From Helianthus annuus (lineage: Eukaryota > Streptophyta > Magnoliopsida > Asterales > Asteraceae), in NCBI RefSeq assembly GCF_002127325.2, contig NC_035441.2:150010124-150074123 (forward strand): DNA of 64,000 nt, in the 5' to 3' direction. The number at the start of each line of letters is the position of its first letter. Within the stretch, counting starts at the first letter, position 1. The notes beneath the pieces are model-generated. The model was not told where the DNA came from and ran no database searches. It was given only the letters and a program-made list of their open reading frames with translations. This document shows, piece by piece, positions 11,796-22,193 of this stretch. The position numbers and the translations under genes were made by a program.

Positions 11796-14700
11796 TCAGT
11801 TGAGAATGGGGACCCAAGCCTTAGTGGTCTTGGGTCGTCCCTTGGCATCACGATACGTAAGCTCTATCTCTTGATGGTTTTCAAGAACAACTGCTCCCCC
11901 TGAATTGTCACCCGACTTAGGTAACCAAGTTTGTCTGTGCCTACCAGTTTTTGAAGATTCTGGTTTAACAGGTTGTGACACACTTGGTTCCTTCTGAACT
12001 GTTTTAACTTCAGATTTTAAAGCTTTTTCAACAGTTTTTATGTTCTTACGTCGTTGTTTAGTTTCTTGTTCTTTTACAGTTCGTTTATCTTGTTTAGGTG
12101 AAACTGACCGACGTTGAGGGTGAACTGTTTCAGGTGGAGCCTTTTCAACTAACTTCTTCTTTGGAGCATTTGGGCAATTTCTGATAATGTGCCCAATTTC
12201 TCCACATTTGAAACAAGTTCTCCTTTCAACAGACTTAGGAGAACTTGATCGACTACCAGATGTTGAGCTTGTAGAACCTGAGGTACTTGCTTTTTCATCA
12301 CACCCGTTTGTGTGTTGGGTGTAATTGTTATCACTGTTTCGTTTCAAAATCTTGACTTGTTGTACAAAATCAGTGTTTGATTTGTTTTCAAAAGTCTCAA
12401 TTTTATCTGTACCTTTTGATGCTACAAACTTAACATCTTTTCCTTTCTTCATGTAACGAGCTCCTTTTGATTCAACTTTAGCCTTTGGCTTTGGAGCTCG
12501 TTGTGGTTGTTTACCCTTAGAAGCAGTCGGTTGTTGAGTGGTTGGAGATTTTTGATTGCCAAACTGTTTCCTAATCTCAGCCTTAGGAATTGGATCACAT
12601 TGTGTTACCACAATTCCCGGCAGTGTTTTTCCCAAAAATTTGTTTGTATTGTCTTCAAAGACTTTGTCAATCAAAGATTTATTTACATTTTTAATTGGAA
12701 AAACATGATCTGAATAGATTTTATTATCTCCAACCAAGGTGTACAACACATTACTGCTTTTAACAGTAGACACACCTGTCTTATCAACCTTGACAGGATC
12801 AATCACTTGCTTCTCAACAGATGGAACCTCAGGAGTATCAGGATCACAAAGGATGTGATTCTCTCGTGGAATATCTACTCCTTTCATCTTGCTAAGTGAT
12901 TTATCCTGATCACTTACAGCCACATCTGATTCATCATCCGATGTCTCATAGTCCTCGATAATTGGAGGACTTTGTTTCATGGATGGTGAAGTTTCTTGTT
13001 CCTTAGGGGCTGTGTTTGAAGAACTGTCCGATTTGAACCCTAGGCCAGTAGAAAATTCCTCAAAGTTCAAAGGCACACTGGGTTCATACCGAGGCATTTC
13101 CTCTTCATCGGGCATCTTGGTATAGTTGTCCATCAAAGGGGGTGGACACGCCTTATACCCTACACCTTTCACGTTACCTTTCAGTTGTTGAACGTCTATG
13201 ATGTGATCAAGCACAAACCGGGAGTTAGAATAACTATCCAATTTCTGTTTGATCGCATCATGCTTGCATTGGGCAATGGCTAATTGCTTCTTAGTTTCTT
13301 CCACAAGGTTAATATATTCATTTATACTTACTTGTTTGTGGTAAACTACTTTGTTAACCTCGGACACATTTTTCTTTAATGTTTCTATTACAGATTTAAA
13401 TTCTTTTTCATTCCGGGTTAAAGCCATGTTTGCCTCTTGGCATTTTGACAGTTCAATAACCAAATTCTGATTATGACTATGAAGCTTTTCTGATTCAAGC
13501 TTCATCTCTGCACATGATTTACAAATACTAGGAGCAGGAGGTTCAGAAGTTACCTGACTAGTAGAGGCTGAACCATTTGCCATAAAGGCAGTTTGAAAAG
13601 AAAAAGCTCCATCTTCAGAGAATAGCTTTTCCATTTCCATTGATGTAGCAGCAGCCTTCCTAATCAGAATTGATTTCTGACATTTAAGCTCATCAGCTTC
13701 ATTCAGTAGCTCCTGTATATTATCATCTCCTTCTTCATTCACATCAGGCTCTGAGTGATTATCCCCAGAAACAGAGCCTTCTTCATCCGAACTGCCCGAA
13801 TACCCAGAACTGTCATCGCTCCCAGAAGATTCTTCTTTTTGAACCTGCTCGATGACCTTAGCATACAATGCAGTTCCACTTCCCTGATCACCATCACCAA
13901 ACTGAACTGACCAGTCACATCCTTCATCAGCTTGAACAGCCAAAGCCCGATTGTGATTGGTAGCTCCAGGCTGTCCCTGATTGTTATTCACTGCCACCAT
14001 CCTCCGTTCACGGTTTTCTTGTTGGGCATTCACATTAGTCTGGTTTCTGAACGGGTTGTGATTGCCGTGTTTTGTTGGTCGAGTGCACTCACGTTTAAAG
14101 TGCCCTTTCTCGCCACAGTTAAAGCACGTGACGGCATTAATATCAAACCCATACTTCGTGTTTTTCTTTCCCTCCAACGAAGTTCTTCCAGTTCGTGCCA
14201 TGAAATCTTTTGCCCTTCTAACCGCACTAGCAAAAGCCCATTTAATATCCATCAACTCCATTTCTTCCTTGTCGATCTGATCATAATCTTCATTGGTCAT
14301 GTTGATGTTCCCAAGCTGACCAGCTACCAAACCACAGTAAGCACTGACCATGGTGTTGATAATTTCCATATGTTCCTTAGCAACTTCAATACTAAGGTGT
14401 GAAAGATTTGAGTTGTCGACTCGGATTGTGTGATGACTTTGAGGCTGAGGTTGAGGATTGCTTGTATAGTGAGCTTGCTGTTGTTGTTGTTGAGGTTGTG
14501 GTTGTGGCTGTGTTGGAACAGGAATGTAAGACCTCGGATCGAATTGAGGTTGTGGTGGAGCAGCTGTTGATTGAGAAAATGGAAAGGAACTCGTATTGGA
14601 CACAAAAGCAGTTTGAAGCTTCGGTTGCTGAACAGAACTAGCTGAAGGACCAAAACCAGGCAAATACATTTCTGTATTCTGAGGAGCTGGAGCACGCCTT

Positions 14701-15509
14701 GCTTTCCTAATTTCTTCATCATTTTTATGTTCCAGCTTCTGAATGAACTCATAGATGTTAATCTCATCTAGAGCTTTAGTATGCTTCAACAGCTCAATAA
14801 ACGAACTCCATTTTGGGGGTAGGGCGTCAGCAAACCTATTCACCATGTCTTGTTGAGTAGCTGCCACCCCATAAGCACACATCTCACTAATCAAATGATA
14901 GAAACGTGTGGTCATATCATTCAGAGTCTCGTTTTCCAAAAACTGAAAGGATTCAAATTCTTTCTTCAACAAATCATGCCTAGACTTTCGAGCAGCTGCA
15001 TTGCCTTCTCCTCTAGCAACTAAGGCATCCCACAATGCTTTCGTGGTCTTGCAATATGAAAACTGATGGTAGATGTCTTTGTTGAGTGCTTGAGTAAGTA
15101 TGGCATAGGCCTTTTTCTCCAATTCATAAGCCTTCTTGTCATTTTCAAGCATGTTGGCGTAACCTTCTGAAGTGGATGCTCTGCTTTCAAGACTTTCATT
15201 GAATGCATTGACAAAACACATCCAAAGGTCGGTGCTTTGTCCTTGAACATATGTGTGAAAGCGGCCTTTCCATGACGGAAAATCGTTCATGTGGTTCAGC
15301 TTTGGTGGACGATTGTTACTGCCTGTTTCACTTTCACTAATCAGAAGATTCTGAAGACTTTGACTTTGATTGGATACCAAAGCCCATTGACACGAACTTA
15401 TTGATTGTTGTTGTTTTGGAATGGCACTCGTCATATATTCAGCCATCGACATCTGTTTCAGATCTGGTTGTGGATCCGTACTCCAATCCCAAGGACTTGT
15501 GCAACTCAT
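11796..15509 (-). CDS. Very long Copia-type Gag (about 1,237 aa) with two zinc knuckles
   Basis: Starts at the ATG at 15509 (the open frame extends three codons further, beginning TTG). Residues about 60-280 form the plant Copia gag domain (motifs FPSWKGRFHTYV, ALWDALVARGEG, FYHLISEM). A CCHC zinc knuckle, CFNCGEKGHFKREC, lies at about 461-474 after a Pro/Gln-rich linker. An acidic Ser-rich stretch (about 530-600) and a predicted coiled coil (about 600-760) follow. Near the C terminus is a second knuckle, CFKCGEIGHIIRNC (about 1098-1111), then a basic tail ending WVPILN. Plant Copia gags are usually a few hundred residues, so the 600-residue middle is unusual. It would form the particle and package RNA. 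The frame is intact, consistent with recent activity. Confidence 0.85.
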   Translation of the reverse strand: MSCTSPWDWSTDPQPDLKQMSMAEYMTSAIPKQQQSISSCQWALVSNQSQSLQNLLISESETGSNNRPPKLNHMNDFPSWKGRFHTYVQGQSTDLWMCFVNAFNESLESRASTSEGYANMLENDKKAYELEKKAYAILTQALNKDIYHQFSYCKTTKALWDALVARGEGNAAARKSRHDLLKKEFESFQFLENETLNDMTTRFYHLISEMCAYGVAATQQDMVNRFADALPPKWSSFIELLKHTKALDEINIYEFIQKLEHKNDEEIRKARRAPAPQNTEMYLPGFGPSASSVQQPKLQTAFVSNTSSFPFSQSTAAPPQPQFDPRSYIPVPTQPQPQPQQQQQQAHYTSNPQPQPQSHHTIRVDNSNLSHLSIEVAKEHMEIINTMVSAYCGLVAGQLGNINMTNEDYDQIDKEEMELMDIKWAFASAVRRAKDFMARTGRTSLEGKKNTKYGFDINAVTCFNCGEKGHFKRECTRPTKHGNHNPFRNQTNVNAQQENRERRMVAVNNNQGQPGATNHNRALAVQADEGCDWSVQFGDGDQGSGTALYAKVIEQVQKEESSGSDDSSGYSGSSDEEGSVSGDNHSEPDVNEEGDDNIQELLNEADELKCQKSILIRKAAATSMEMEKLFSEDGAFSFQTAFMANGSASTSQVTSEPPAPSICKSCAEMKLESEKLHSHNQNLVIELSKCQEANMALTRNEKEFKSVIETLKKNVSEVNKVVYHKQVSINEYINLVEETKKQLAIAQCKHDAIKQKLDSYSNSRFVLDHIIDVQQLKGNVKGVGYKACPPPLMDNYTKMPDEEEMPRYEPSVPLNFEEFSTGLGFKSDSSSNTAPKEQETSPSMKQSPPIIEDYETSDDESDVAVSDQDKSLSKMKGVDIPRENHILCDPDTPEVPSVEKQVIDPVKVDKTGVSTVKSSNVLYTLVGDNKIYSDHVFPIKNVNKSLIDKVFEDNTNKFLGKTLPGIVVTQCDPIPKAEIRKQFGNQKSPTTQQPTASKGKQPQRAPKPKAKVESKGARYMKKGKDVKFVASKGTDKIETFENKSNTDFVQQVKILKRNSDNNYTQHTNGCDEKASTSGSTSSTSGSRSSSPKSVERRTCFKCGEIGHIIRNCPNAPKKKLVEKAPPETVHPQRRSVSPKQDKRTVKEQETKQRRKNIKTVEKALKSEVKTVQKEPSVSQPVKPESSKTGRHRQTWLPKSGDNSGGAVVLENHQEIELTYRDAKGRPKTTKAWVPILN

Positions 15510-16316
15510 TGTGATCAAAAATTAATAAATAACCTACACACCACAAACTGTTAACAACAAACAGACAACAATTGAAAGATACAATCTGATCGAAAGATCA
15601 AGACTTGTTCGAAGGATCAACAGTGATCGAAAGATTACTGTTGAGTTTCGAGCAATAGTCTTCGAGAGATTCTCAATGAAAGATCCTTATCTTTCGACTG
15701 ATTATCACGAAAGATTCAATGTTCGAAAGATTTATATCTTTCGAATACTGATCTCGAAGGATTCACAATGAAAGATCCTTATCTTTCGAGATGTATCCTT
15801 ATCTTTCGGACAACCAACTTTCGAAAAGATTCCAACTACGAAGGATAACCCTTAGACTTCGAAAGACTACTCGAAGGATGCTTATCTTTCGAGCTGCCTT
15901 TGATCGAAAGATGTCGAAGGATATCTTTCGATGTCGAAGGATATCTTTCGACAGCTCTGACACACTGACACAAAGTACGACGGGTTGGTGAAAAAGGTGA
16001 TGTGTTGATGTACCAACTTTCGGCAGAAAGGATGGTTCTGCAACAACTTTTCACCAAACAATTGACTTTCAAAATTTTTTGCCAAAATAAGCAACCTTAT
16101 CTTCAAGAACTGGTCACCGGAAACACACCGGAGATATGGCCGGAAAAATCAAGGTTTCACAAAAACGATTTTTATGTTACCCAAACCGACCCGAACACTC
16201 CCGATAGGTTTAGTACGCGTTTTTATGCAGAAAACTACCAAAAACGGGTGCTAAACCAAGTGTCCAAACACACCAAGAACTTGAACAAACCGGTTTTAAA
16301 CAAGGTAAAGAGCGAG
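15510..16316 (-). other. 5' leader with dense TCGAAAGAT / ATCTTTCGA array
   Basis: Between primer site and gag. From about 15575 to 15955 the decamer-like words TCGAAAGAT and TCGAAGGAT recur many times on both strands, including two near-adjacent copies of CGAAGGATATCTTTCG at 15916-15950. The mixed orientation would let the leader RNA fold into many small stems, which is what a dimerisation or packaging signal might look like. The 15956-16316 part is ordinary sequence without a credible ORF. Confidence 0.7.
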
Positions 16317-16328
16317 GCTCTGATACCA
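16317..16328 (-). promoter_or_regulatory. Primer binding site, tRNA-iMet type
   Basis: Minus strand TGGTATCAGAGC, two bases inside the 5' LTR; the canonical plant Copia primer site. Confidence 0.9.
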
Positions 16329-16330
16329 CT

Positions 16331-16991
16331 TGTAGGTCCGTGTTTCGGGATCCAATCCGTGATTTTCATGTTTATGTTCAAAGATGGAAGAGATAAAGAG
16401 ATGATAAACAAACAACTTTTGTATTAATCCGGTAGTAAACATTACAAGTCGGCCCGATTACATGGAAACCGAACTAATACCAAAGAAGTATACATCCAGG
16501 GAGAAATCAAGTGGTGATTTCTCCCGGTGAGGACTCAAACCTCCTATCACTCTCTAGCACACACTTGTGCTCTCACTCTTGTGTTGCAAATGACAAGGTG
16601 TTGGTATTTATACCAAACACAGGTTGCACGGTCGAAGGATTAAACTGACTGGTCGATAGATCATCTGTCGACCATCCAGCTTTCGAAAGATACACACATA
16701 CCTCGAAGGATGCCATATCCTTCGAGGTCCATCTTCAACCTTCGATGGATATCTTTCGAGCTCATCGAAGGATACACAATCCTTCGATGCCTTATCCTTC
16801 GACACCAACATTAAACAACCATAATTTGTCTAGCAAACACACACGGTCAACCGAATAACCCTCTCGTTTGACCACTTCAAACGAGCGGGTCTATACACGT
16901 TCGATAGACCGTTTTACTAACTATTACAAATTCAGCGTAAAATAATAACTAATCTATTCGACAAGCATCGGACACAAAATCTGCATCAACA
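16331..16991 (-). repeat. 5' LTR of the gag-protease Copia element
   Basis: 661 bp, appears identical to 10050-10710. The following five bases ACACC repeat those before 10050, giving the target duplication. Confidence 0.95.
16605..16612 (-). promoter_or_regulatory. LTR TATA box
   Basis: TATAAATA on the minus strand within the 5' LTR, inside a small GGTATAAATACC palindrome. It is the likely core promoter of the element's transcript. Confidence 0.6.
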
Positions 16992-17022
16992 ACACCTCAC
17001 ATGCCATCATCACTAACTATTA

Positions 17023-17381
17023 GACCATGTGTAGTGGTAACAACTTATAATGCCCCCACTATGGGGCATTATTCGACACGTGGCGTCCTAGTCAGCAATG
17101 GGGCATTATAGCAAAAGTGGTGTAGTGGGGATAATGCCCAAATAATGCCCCTTCCAATCATTAAACAAAAAAAAAGCAACTTAAATCATATTGGCTGGTC
17201 AAACATTGGAATAAATGCCCATTGGCCACATGCAGCACATGGAGCGTTTTCATTATAACGCCAAACATCATTTTCAGAATTTTTTTTTTTTGATATAACG
17301 CCTAGTGTAATGGTTAGGGGGGGCGTTTTCGGGCGTTATTTTTCAATTTTTTTTTAAAATCACGCCCCACTACGGGTGGTC
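17023..17381. mobile_element. PIF/Harbinger-like MITE
   Basis: 359 bp flanked by TTA at 17020-17022 and 17382-17384. Imperfect inverted ends: GACCATGTGTAGTGG at the left, and CCACTACGGGTGGTC at the right (inverse GACCACCCGTAGTGG). Internal repeats of TAATGCCC/GGGGCATTA and GGGCGTTAT words. The TTA duplication and short GACCA-type ends fit Tourist/Harbinger MITEs. Confidence 0.7.
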
Positions 17382-17384
17382 TTA

Positions 17385-18016
17385 TGTTTTCATATTATCT
17401 AATAATTCTTATGTGGTTATTATTATTTAGCATACTAATTTTATCCTATTATTTAACTTATAGTTATCACTGGTTATTATTACTTAACACAATAATTTTA
17501 TCATATTATTTAACTAATGTTTCTTTAACTTCTTTTTACACCAAAATTAAGTTATTGAATGTTTCTTTAACGTAATTTTTTTTGGAAATGAATCGGGTTA
17601 ATTATAAATTGTTTTATTTTTTATGTACATTTTGAGTTGGATTATGTTTTGATGTAAATATTGTTTATAAATAAATTGGGTCAAATATAATACATTTTCA
17701 TTTGGTAGTACAAATTTGAGTTACTGTATGTTTCGATGTAAATTTAGTACGAAAACGAGTAGGGTCGATTGTAGTCTATACTTTATCACGTTGTGTATGA
17801 CGCCACCACACATGTTTAAATTATGTCCGTTTTGAGTTGGTCTACGTTTTGATGTTATTTTTTTAAAATAAGTCAGGTCAAATATTATAAATTTTCAGTC
17901 AACGGTATGAATTCAAATAACTCTACGTTTCCGCGTAAATTTCGTTTGAAAACGAGCCGGGTTGATTGTAGTCTATAATTTCTCACATCGTGTAGCGTGA
18001 CGGGTATAAAAACTAG
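17385..18016 (+). mobile_element. Probable second Helitron family (3' end)
   Basis: AT-rich, non-coding. Two similar blocks end in GTTGATTGTAGTCTATAATT / GTCGATTGTAGTCTATACTT followed by a CGTGTAGCGTGACGGG or CGTTGTGTATGACGCC segment. The second is followed by TATAAAAACTAG|T, a CTRR-like terminus. The hairpin is degenerate, so the class is tentative. Confidence 0.4.
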
Positions 18017-18502
18017 TTTACCTTAAAGTTCAAGACACATTTATACCTTATTTAATAAACTTTTAATTAATACACTAAATGCACTTTCTTAACAATATTT
18101 ATTGCTCTCATAAATAATAGGAATATAACCAGATCCTATAAGAAAAATATTGTACTAGATAAAAAAAAACATTATTAATAATGTCATGTAAAAACAATGT
18201 ATGTTCAAATGTTTTTTTTATAACCACGACAACCCCTGATGGCTTTTTTTTTCTCTCAAATCGTTATGGGTCCAAAACCGGTTCAGTTTTAGTTTTTATT
18301 TTATTGTAAGAAGGAATAGAACCGGTTTTGGCTAAATTAGCTTGGGCTAGAAATCGGGGTGGGACAAAAATAAACAGAACTTCCTTGAACCAACTTGGAT
18401 TGGGAAAACGAAAACCATTTTTTTCCTTTTTATTTTTTATTTTTGTAATTATTTAGTTTTAGGTATTCAGTTTTGTTAAAATTTTTATTGTTATTTTTAC
18501 TA
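18017..18502 (+). mobile_element. Helitron family J copy 3 (both ends lost)
   Basis: Family J body from TTTACCTTAAAGTTCAAGAC onward. It stops in TTATTTTTACTAG before the 3' hairpin and is fused directly to the next copy. Confidence 0.65.
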
Positions 18503-19085
18503 GTTTGGACAACAAAGTGATTTAACTTTATTTGAGAACTACACCTTTGTAATTTACCTTTAAATTCAAAACATATTAATACATTATTTAATAAATTTCT
18601 AATTAATACACTAAATGCATTTTCTCATTCATAAAAAATAGGAATATAAAAAGATCCCATAATAACATTATTATACTATATAAAAAACATTATTAATAAT
18701 GTTATCTAATAACAATGTATGTTCAGATGTTTTTTGTATGACCATGACAACCCTAATTACATCTTTTTTTCTCTCGAGTTGGCATGGGTCCAAAACCGGT
18801 TCTGGTTTTATTTTAAGAAGCATTAGAACCGGTTTTTGGCTAAACCAGTTTGTGCTAGAACTCGAGGGAGGACAAAAATAAACAGAACTTCCTAGAATCG
18901 ACTAGGATTGGGGGAAACTAAAACCATTTTTGTTTGTTTGTTTTTTTTTTTTTTTTTGATTTTTGTAATAGTTTAGTTTTAGATATTTTTTTTAAATTGT
19001 CAATGTTAGTTTTACTATTTCGTTTCCATTACCTTTAAATTTGGTTGAAACTCAGCGTGACCCCGTCGTGATGCGTGGCGTGTAT
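18503..19085 (+). mobile_element. Helitron family J copy 4 (5' end lost)
   Basis: Begins GGACAACAAAGTGATTTAAC and runs to the 3' hairpin (CCCCGTCGTGATGCGTGGCG), where it breaks into a TA-rich tract without CTAG. Confidence 0.65.
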
Positions 19086-19101
19086 ATATATGTATAATAC
19101 A

Positions 19102-19686
19102 TCTATAATTTTTATATAACTTTATTTGGGAAGGATACCTTTGTAATTTACCTTAAAGTTCAAGACACACATTAATACATTATTTAATAAACTTCTAATT
19201 AATACATTAAATGCACTTTCTCAACAATATTTATTGCTCTCATACAAAATAGGAAAATAACTAGATCACTTAAGAAAAATAATATACTAGAAAAAAAACA
19301 TTATTAATAATGTCATGTAATAACAATGTATATTCAGATTTTTTTTATAGCCTTGACAACTCTGATGGCTACTTTTTTCTCTCAAATCGGTATGGTCCAA
19401 AACCGGTTAGGGTTTTTATTTTAAGAAGGATTAGAACCGGTTTCGGCTAAATCAGTTTGGGCTAGAAACAGGGGTGGGACCAAAATAAACAGAACTTCCT
19501 AGAACCGACTCTAATTCGGGTGAAACTAAAACCATTTTTGTTTTCCTTTTTATTTTTTATTTTTGTAATAGTTTAATTTTAAGTATTTTTTTCTTGTAAT
19601 GTTATTTTTACGATTTCGTCTCCATTACATTTAAATATGGTTCAAAATCAGTGTCTATTCGTCGCGAATCGCGGCGAGCCACCACC
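19102..19686 (+). mobile_element. Helitron family J copy 5
   Basis: TCTATAATTTTTATATAAC start. The 3' hairpin CGTCGCGAATCGCGGCGAG is nearly perfect, followed by CCAC and then a C-rich spacer; CTAG is not preserved. Confidence 0.7.
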
Positions 19687-19709
19687 CCCCACCTCCACAC
19701 ACATATATA

Positions 19710-20085
19710 GCCTTTAATTCAGTTAAGATAAGAATCACCACGAGTTGTAAGAACCTTGAAACCTCATACTTTCCGAGCGAGTTGGGCCATGATTTTTTGC
19801 ACAAACATAGAAATTATAAATACATCTGTAAAAACAAAAAACAAAAAAAAATGTCGAGTTGTTAGTTACGTCTCATGTAAGTTATTTCTACGCCTGAAAT
19901 ACTTTTTTAATTACAATATTTTTTTTAAACCTGATGTAAATATTTTCATCTAACATTTTTTTTATTCGTTTTTTTGGTGAAACAGGTGATTTTTTTAAAC
20001 ATTTTTGAGATTTTTTTTTTTTTTTTGAAAAAACCTTTTGAAGGCTTGGTTCTCATAACTCAAAATGGTTCTCATTTTACCCTTT

Positions 20086-20089
<4 letters not shown>
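19710..20089. mobile_element. Family I foldback element, copy 1
   Basis: About 380 bp with TA tracts at both ends. Left end GCCTTTAATTCAGTTAAG then ACGAGTTGTAAGAACCTTG. The right end is the inverse, GGTTCTCATAACTC then ATGGTTCTCATTTTACCC. Non-coding; close to 62412-62789. Confidence 0.65.
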
Positions 20090-20124
<35 letters not shown>

Positions 20125-20131
20125 ATCCACA

Positions 20132-20739
20132 TCTATACAAATATATAATATATATTAGATGTACACCAAAGTAATTTAACTTTATTTGAGAAGGACACCT
20201 TTGTAATTTACCTTAAAGTTCAAAACACATTACTACATTATTTTATAAACTTCTAATTACTACACTAAATGCACTTTCACACCAATATTTATTACTCTCA
20301 TAAAAAATAAGAATATAACTAGATCCAATAAGAAAAATATTATACTAGATAAATAACACTATTAATAATATCATGTAGTAACAATGTATGTTCAGTTGTT
20401 TTTTTATAACCCTGACAACCCTGATGTCCTTTTTTTCTTTGAAATTGGTATGGGTTTAAAACCGGTTCGGGATTTTATTTTAAGAAGGATTAGAACCGGT
20501 TTTGGCTAAGTCAGTTTATGGTAGAATTCGGGGTGGGACAAAAATAAACAGAACTTCCTAGAACTGACTGGGATTGCGGGAAACTATAAAACCATTTTTG
20601 CTTTCCTTTTATTTTTGTAATAGTTTAGTTTTAAGTACATTTTTAAAATTATGAATGTTATTTTAAATGTTTCGTCTCCATTACATTTAAATTTAGTTCA
20701 AAACCTGCGAGACTCGGTTGCGATGCGCGGCATGCCACT
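20132..20739 (+). mobile_element. Helitron family J copy 6
   Basis: TCTATACAAATATATAATA start; body as in copy 1; 3' hairpin GGTTGCGATGCGCGGCATGCC then ACT and TA repeats. The last bases (TTCTAG) are lost. Confidence 0.7.
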
Positions 20740-20752
20740 ATATATATAATAC

Positions 20753-20812
20753 ATCTATACTTCTTATTATATAAATCTGCGAGACTCTGTTGCGATGCAC
20801 GGCATGCCACTT
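20753..20812 (+). mobile_element. 60-bp deletion derivative of Helitron J
   Basis: The family 5' end (TCTATACTTCTTATTATATA) is fused directly to the family 3' end (ATCTGCGAGACTCTGTTGCG to GGCATGCCACTT). Essentially only the two termini remain. Confidence 0.65.
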
Positions 20813-22193
20813 GTATCATATGGTATTTCAATAATTTCATGCAAGTATGGAACAAAGAGGTTATAAAGAAAGGTTCTTCAGATGGGGTTGTATCAAAAAC
20901 CATACGCAGATGTTATATGATATGTCGATCTAACTCGATCAATGGAATAAAAGGGAAAGTAATTATTAAAATGTTTTGTAATCCATATTGTTTAAATTAA
21001 ATTGGAATTATGGATTTTAATAATCCCAGTTATTAGTCGTTGGACGGCAACGGTCCCAACTTAAAAAATAACCAGTGGGGATCCCACTTTTTTACATATT
21101 GTAAACCAATGGACCTCTACTAAACCGAAAAGGATGAGGAGACAAAAAAAATTAAGGTTCTGTTAGTAAAAGTCCATTGGTTTACAATATGTGAAAAAGT
21201 GTGACCACCACTGGTTATTTTTTAAGTTGGGACCGTTGCTTGCCAACGGCTAATAATTGAGATTATTAAAATCCATTATTCCAATTAAATTAAGAAATCA
21301 TATGTTAAATTTAATACTCCCTTGCATGGCTAATGTACGCTTTTGTGGATGCGAATTGTATAGACCAAATTGATATAGTGGATACCAAATGAAAGTAGGA
21401 TGGTAAAGGCATGAACAAAAATGTAGAATATGAGTGGTATTAGCAACACCTTAAACATGATTTATTAATTACACCAACGGTAAAATGGTGATTGGGTTTG
21501 TAATATAAAAGGTTTAATTAGGACCCTTTTCCCCTATTAGTTTATTAAACGTAGTCGTTTAACCATATATTTTTCTCTAAATTTTCATAAATGGTTCAAG
21601 GTGTTACAAAATCGAACACGGGACAAGACAACCACCGTCTCTCTCAACTTGTTTTTTGGCTGCTCATTTCCCAATAATCTTTAGTCTGCTGCTTAGTCAC
21701 GATTTCAAGCGGTTAAGATGCAACGGCGGGGGTGGGATTTGGGGTTTGAGATGAAGGCCAGATATGCATTTGGGGTTTGAATTAACTAGTTATATATAAG
21801 GTTCTTATTGAATAGTGAATGAATAAACTGGGGTTCAAGGATTCTTATTGAATACAAGATTTGTTTTCGTTAACCTGCACACCCTAGGATTCGCAGAAAC
21901 AACCTACAGTTAGAACCCTAGCCTTCATATAACGCGACTCCTTTTTGTAGCCACCACCACAACACTGGCCAACAATGGATCTCGTTATGGGATGAAAGGG
22001 AGAAAAGGAAGAAGTGGTGAGAGGTTGGTATTAAACAACCGCTTGTAAGGTGACATTACATGTGATGAAGAAGAAAGGAGACTCATTTAGCAACAAGGCT
22101 CTTCAAATGGGGAGATTAAACTGTGCAGACTAGAATGCAAAGAATTGTGAACTATTAAGCCCAATAAATGTTGCATACTTGAGACTTTGTTCT
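20813..22193 (+). repeat. Dispersed repeat K, copy 2
   Basis: About 1.38 kb, from TTGTATCATATGG to GAGACTTTGTTCTCG, shared with 23697-25163. It contains a foldback (20995-21300) and the promoter-like block described for copy 1, with the ATG at 21975. No terminal repeats or target duplication recognised, so the transposon class is unknown. Confidence 0.7.
20995..21300. repeat. Foldback of about 130-bp arms inside repeat K
   Basis: The left arm (about 20995-21130) and right arm (about 21165-21300) are inverse copies. For example GGACGGCAACGGTCCCAAC is answered by GTTGGGACCGTTGCTTGCC, and CAATGGACCTCTACTAAAC by GTTAGTAAAAGTCCATTGG. K copy 3 has the same structure at about 23885-24185; copy 1 has only the right arm. 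Confidence 0.7.

Larger units (their letters stand above)
10050..16991 (-). mobile_element. Young non-autonomous Copia-like retrotransposon encoding only gag and protease
   Basis: Complete 6,942-bp element on the minus strand. Two 661-bp LTRs (TG...CA) that I read as identical, an ACACC target duplication at 10045-10049 and 16992-16996, an iMet primer site and a polypurine tract. Internal coding consists of a long gag (11796-15509) and an aspartic protease ORF (11372-11779). From 11371 to the 3' LTR there is only about 650 bp of non-coding DNA; no integrase, reverse transcriptase or RNase H is present. It resembles the plant TR-GAG class of non-autonomous elements but also keeps a protease motif. 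Identical LTRs imply very recent insertion, so enzymes must have been supplied in trans or the deletion followed insertion. Confidence 0.9.

Noticed and set aside
13739..15250. Open frames on both strands overlapping the Copia gag
   Set aside because: Shadows of the gag frame; no independent motif or start context.
16002..16427. 141-codon plus-strand frame running across the Copia 5' leader into the LTR
   Set aside because: Antisense to the element, crosses the primer site and LTR boundary, and has no recognised motif.
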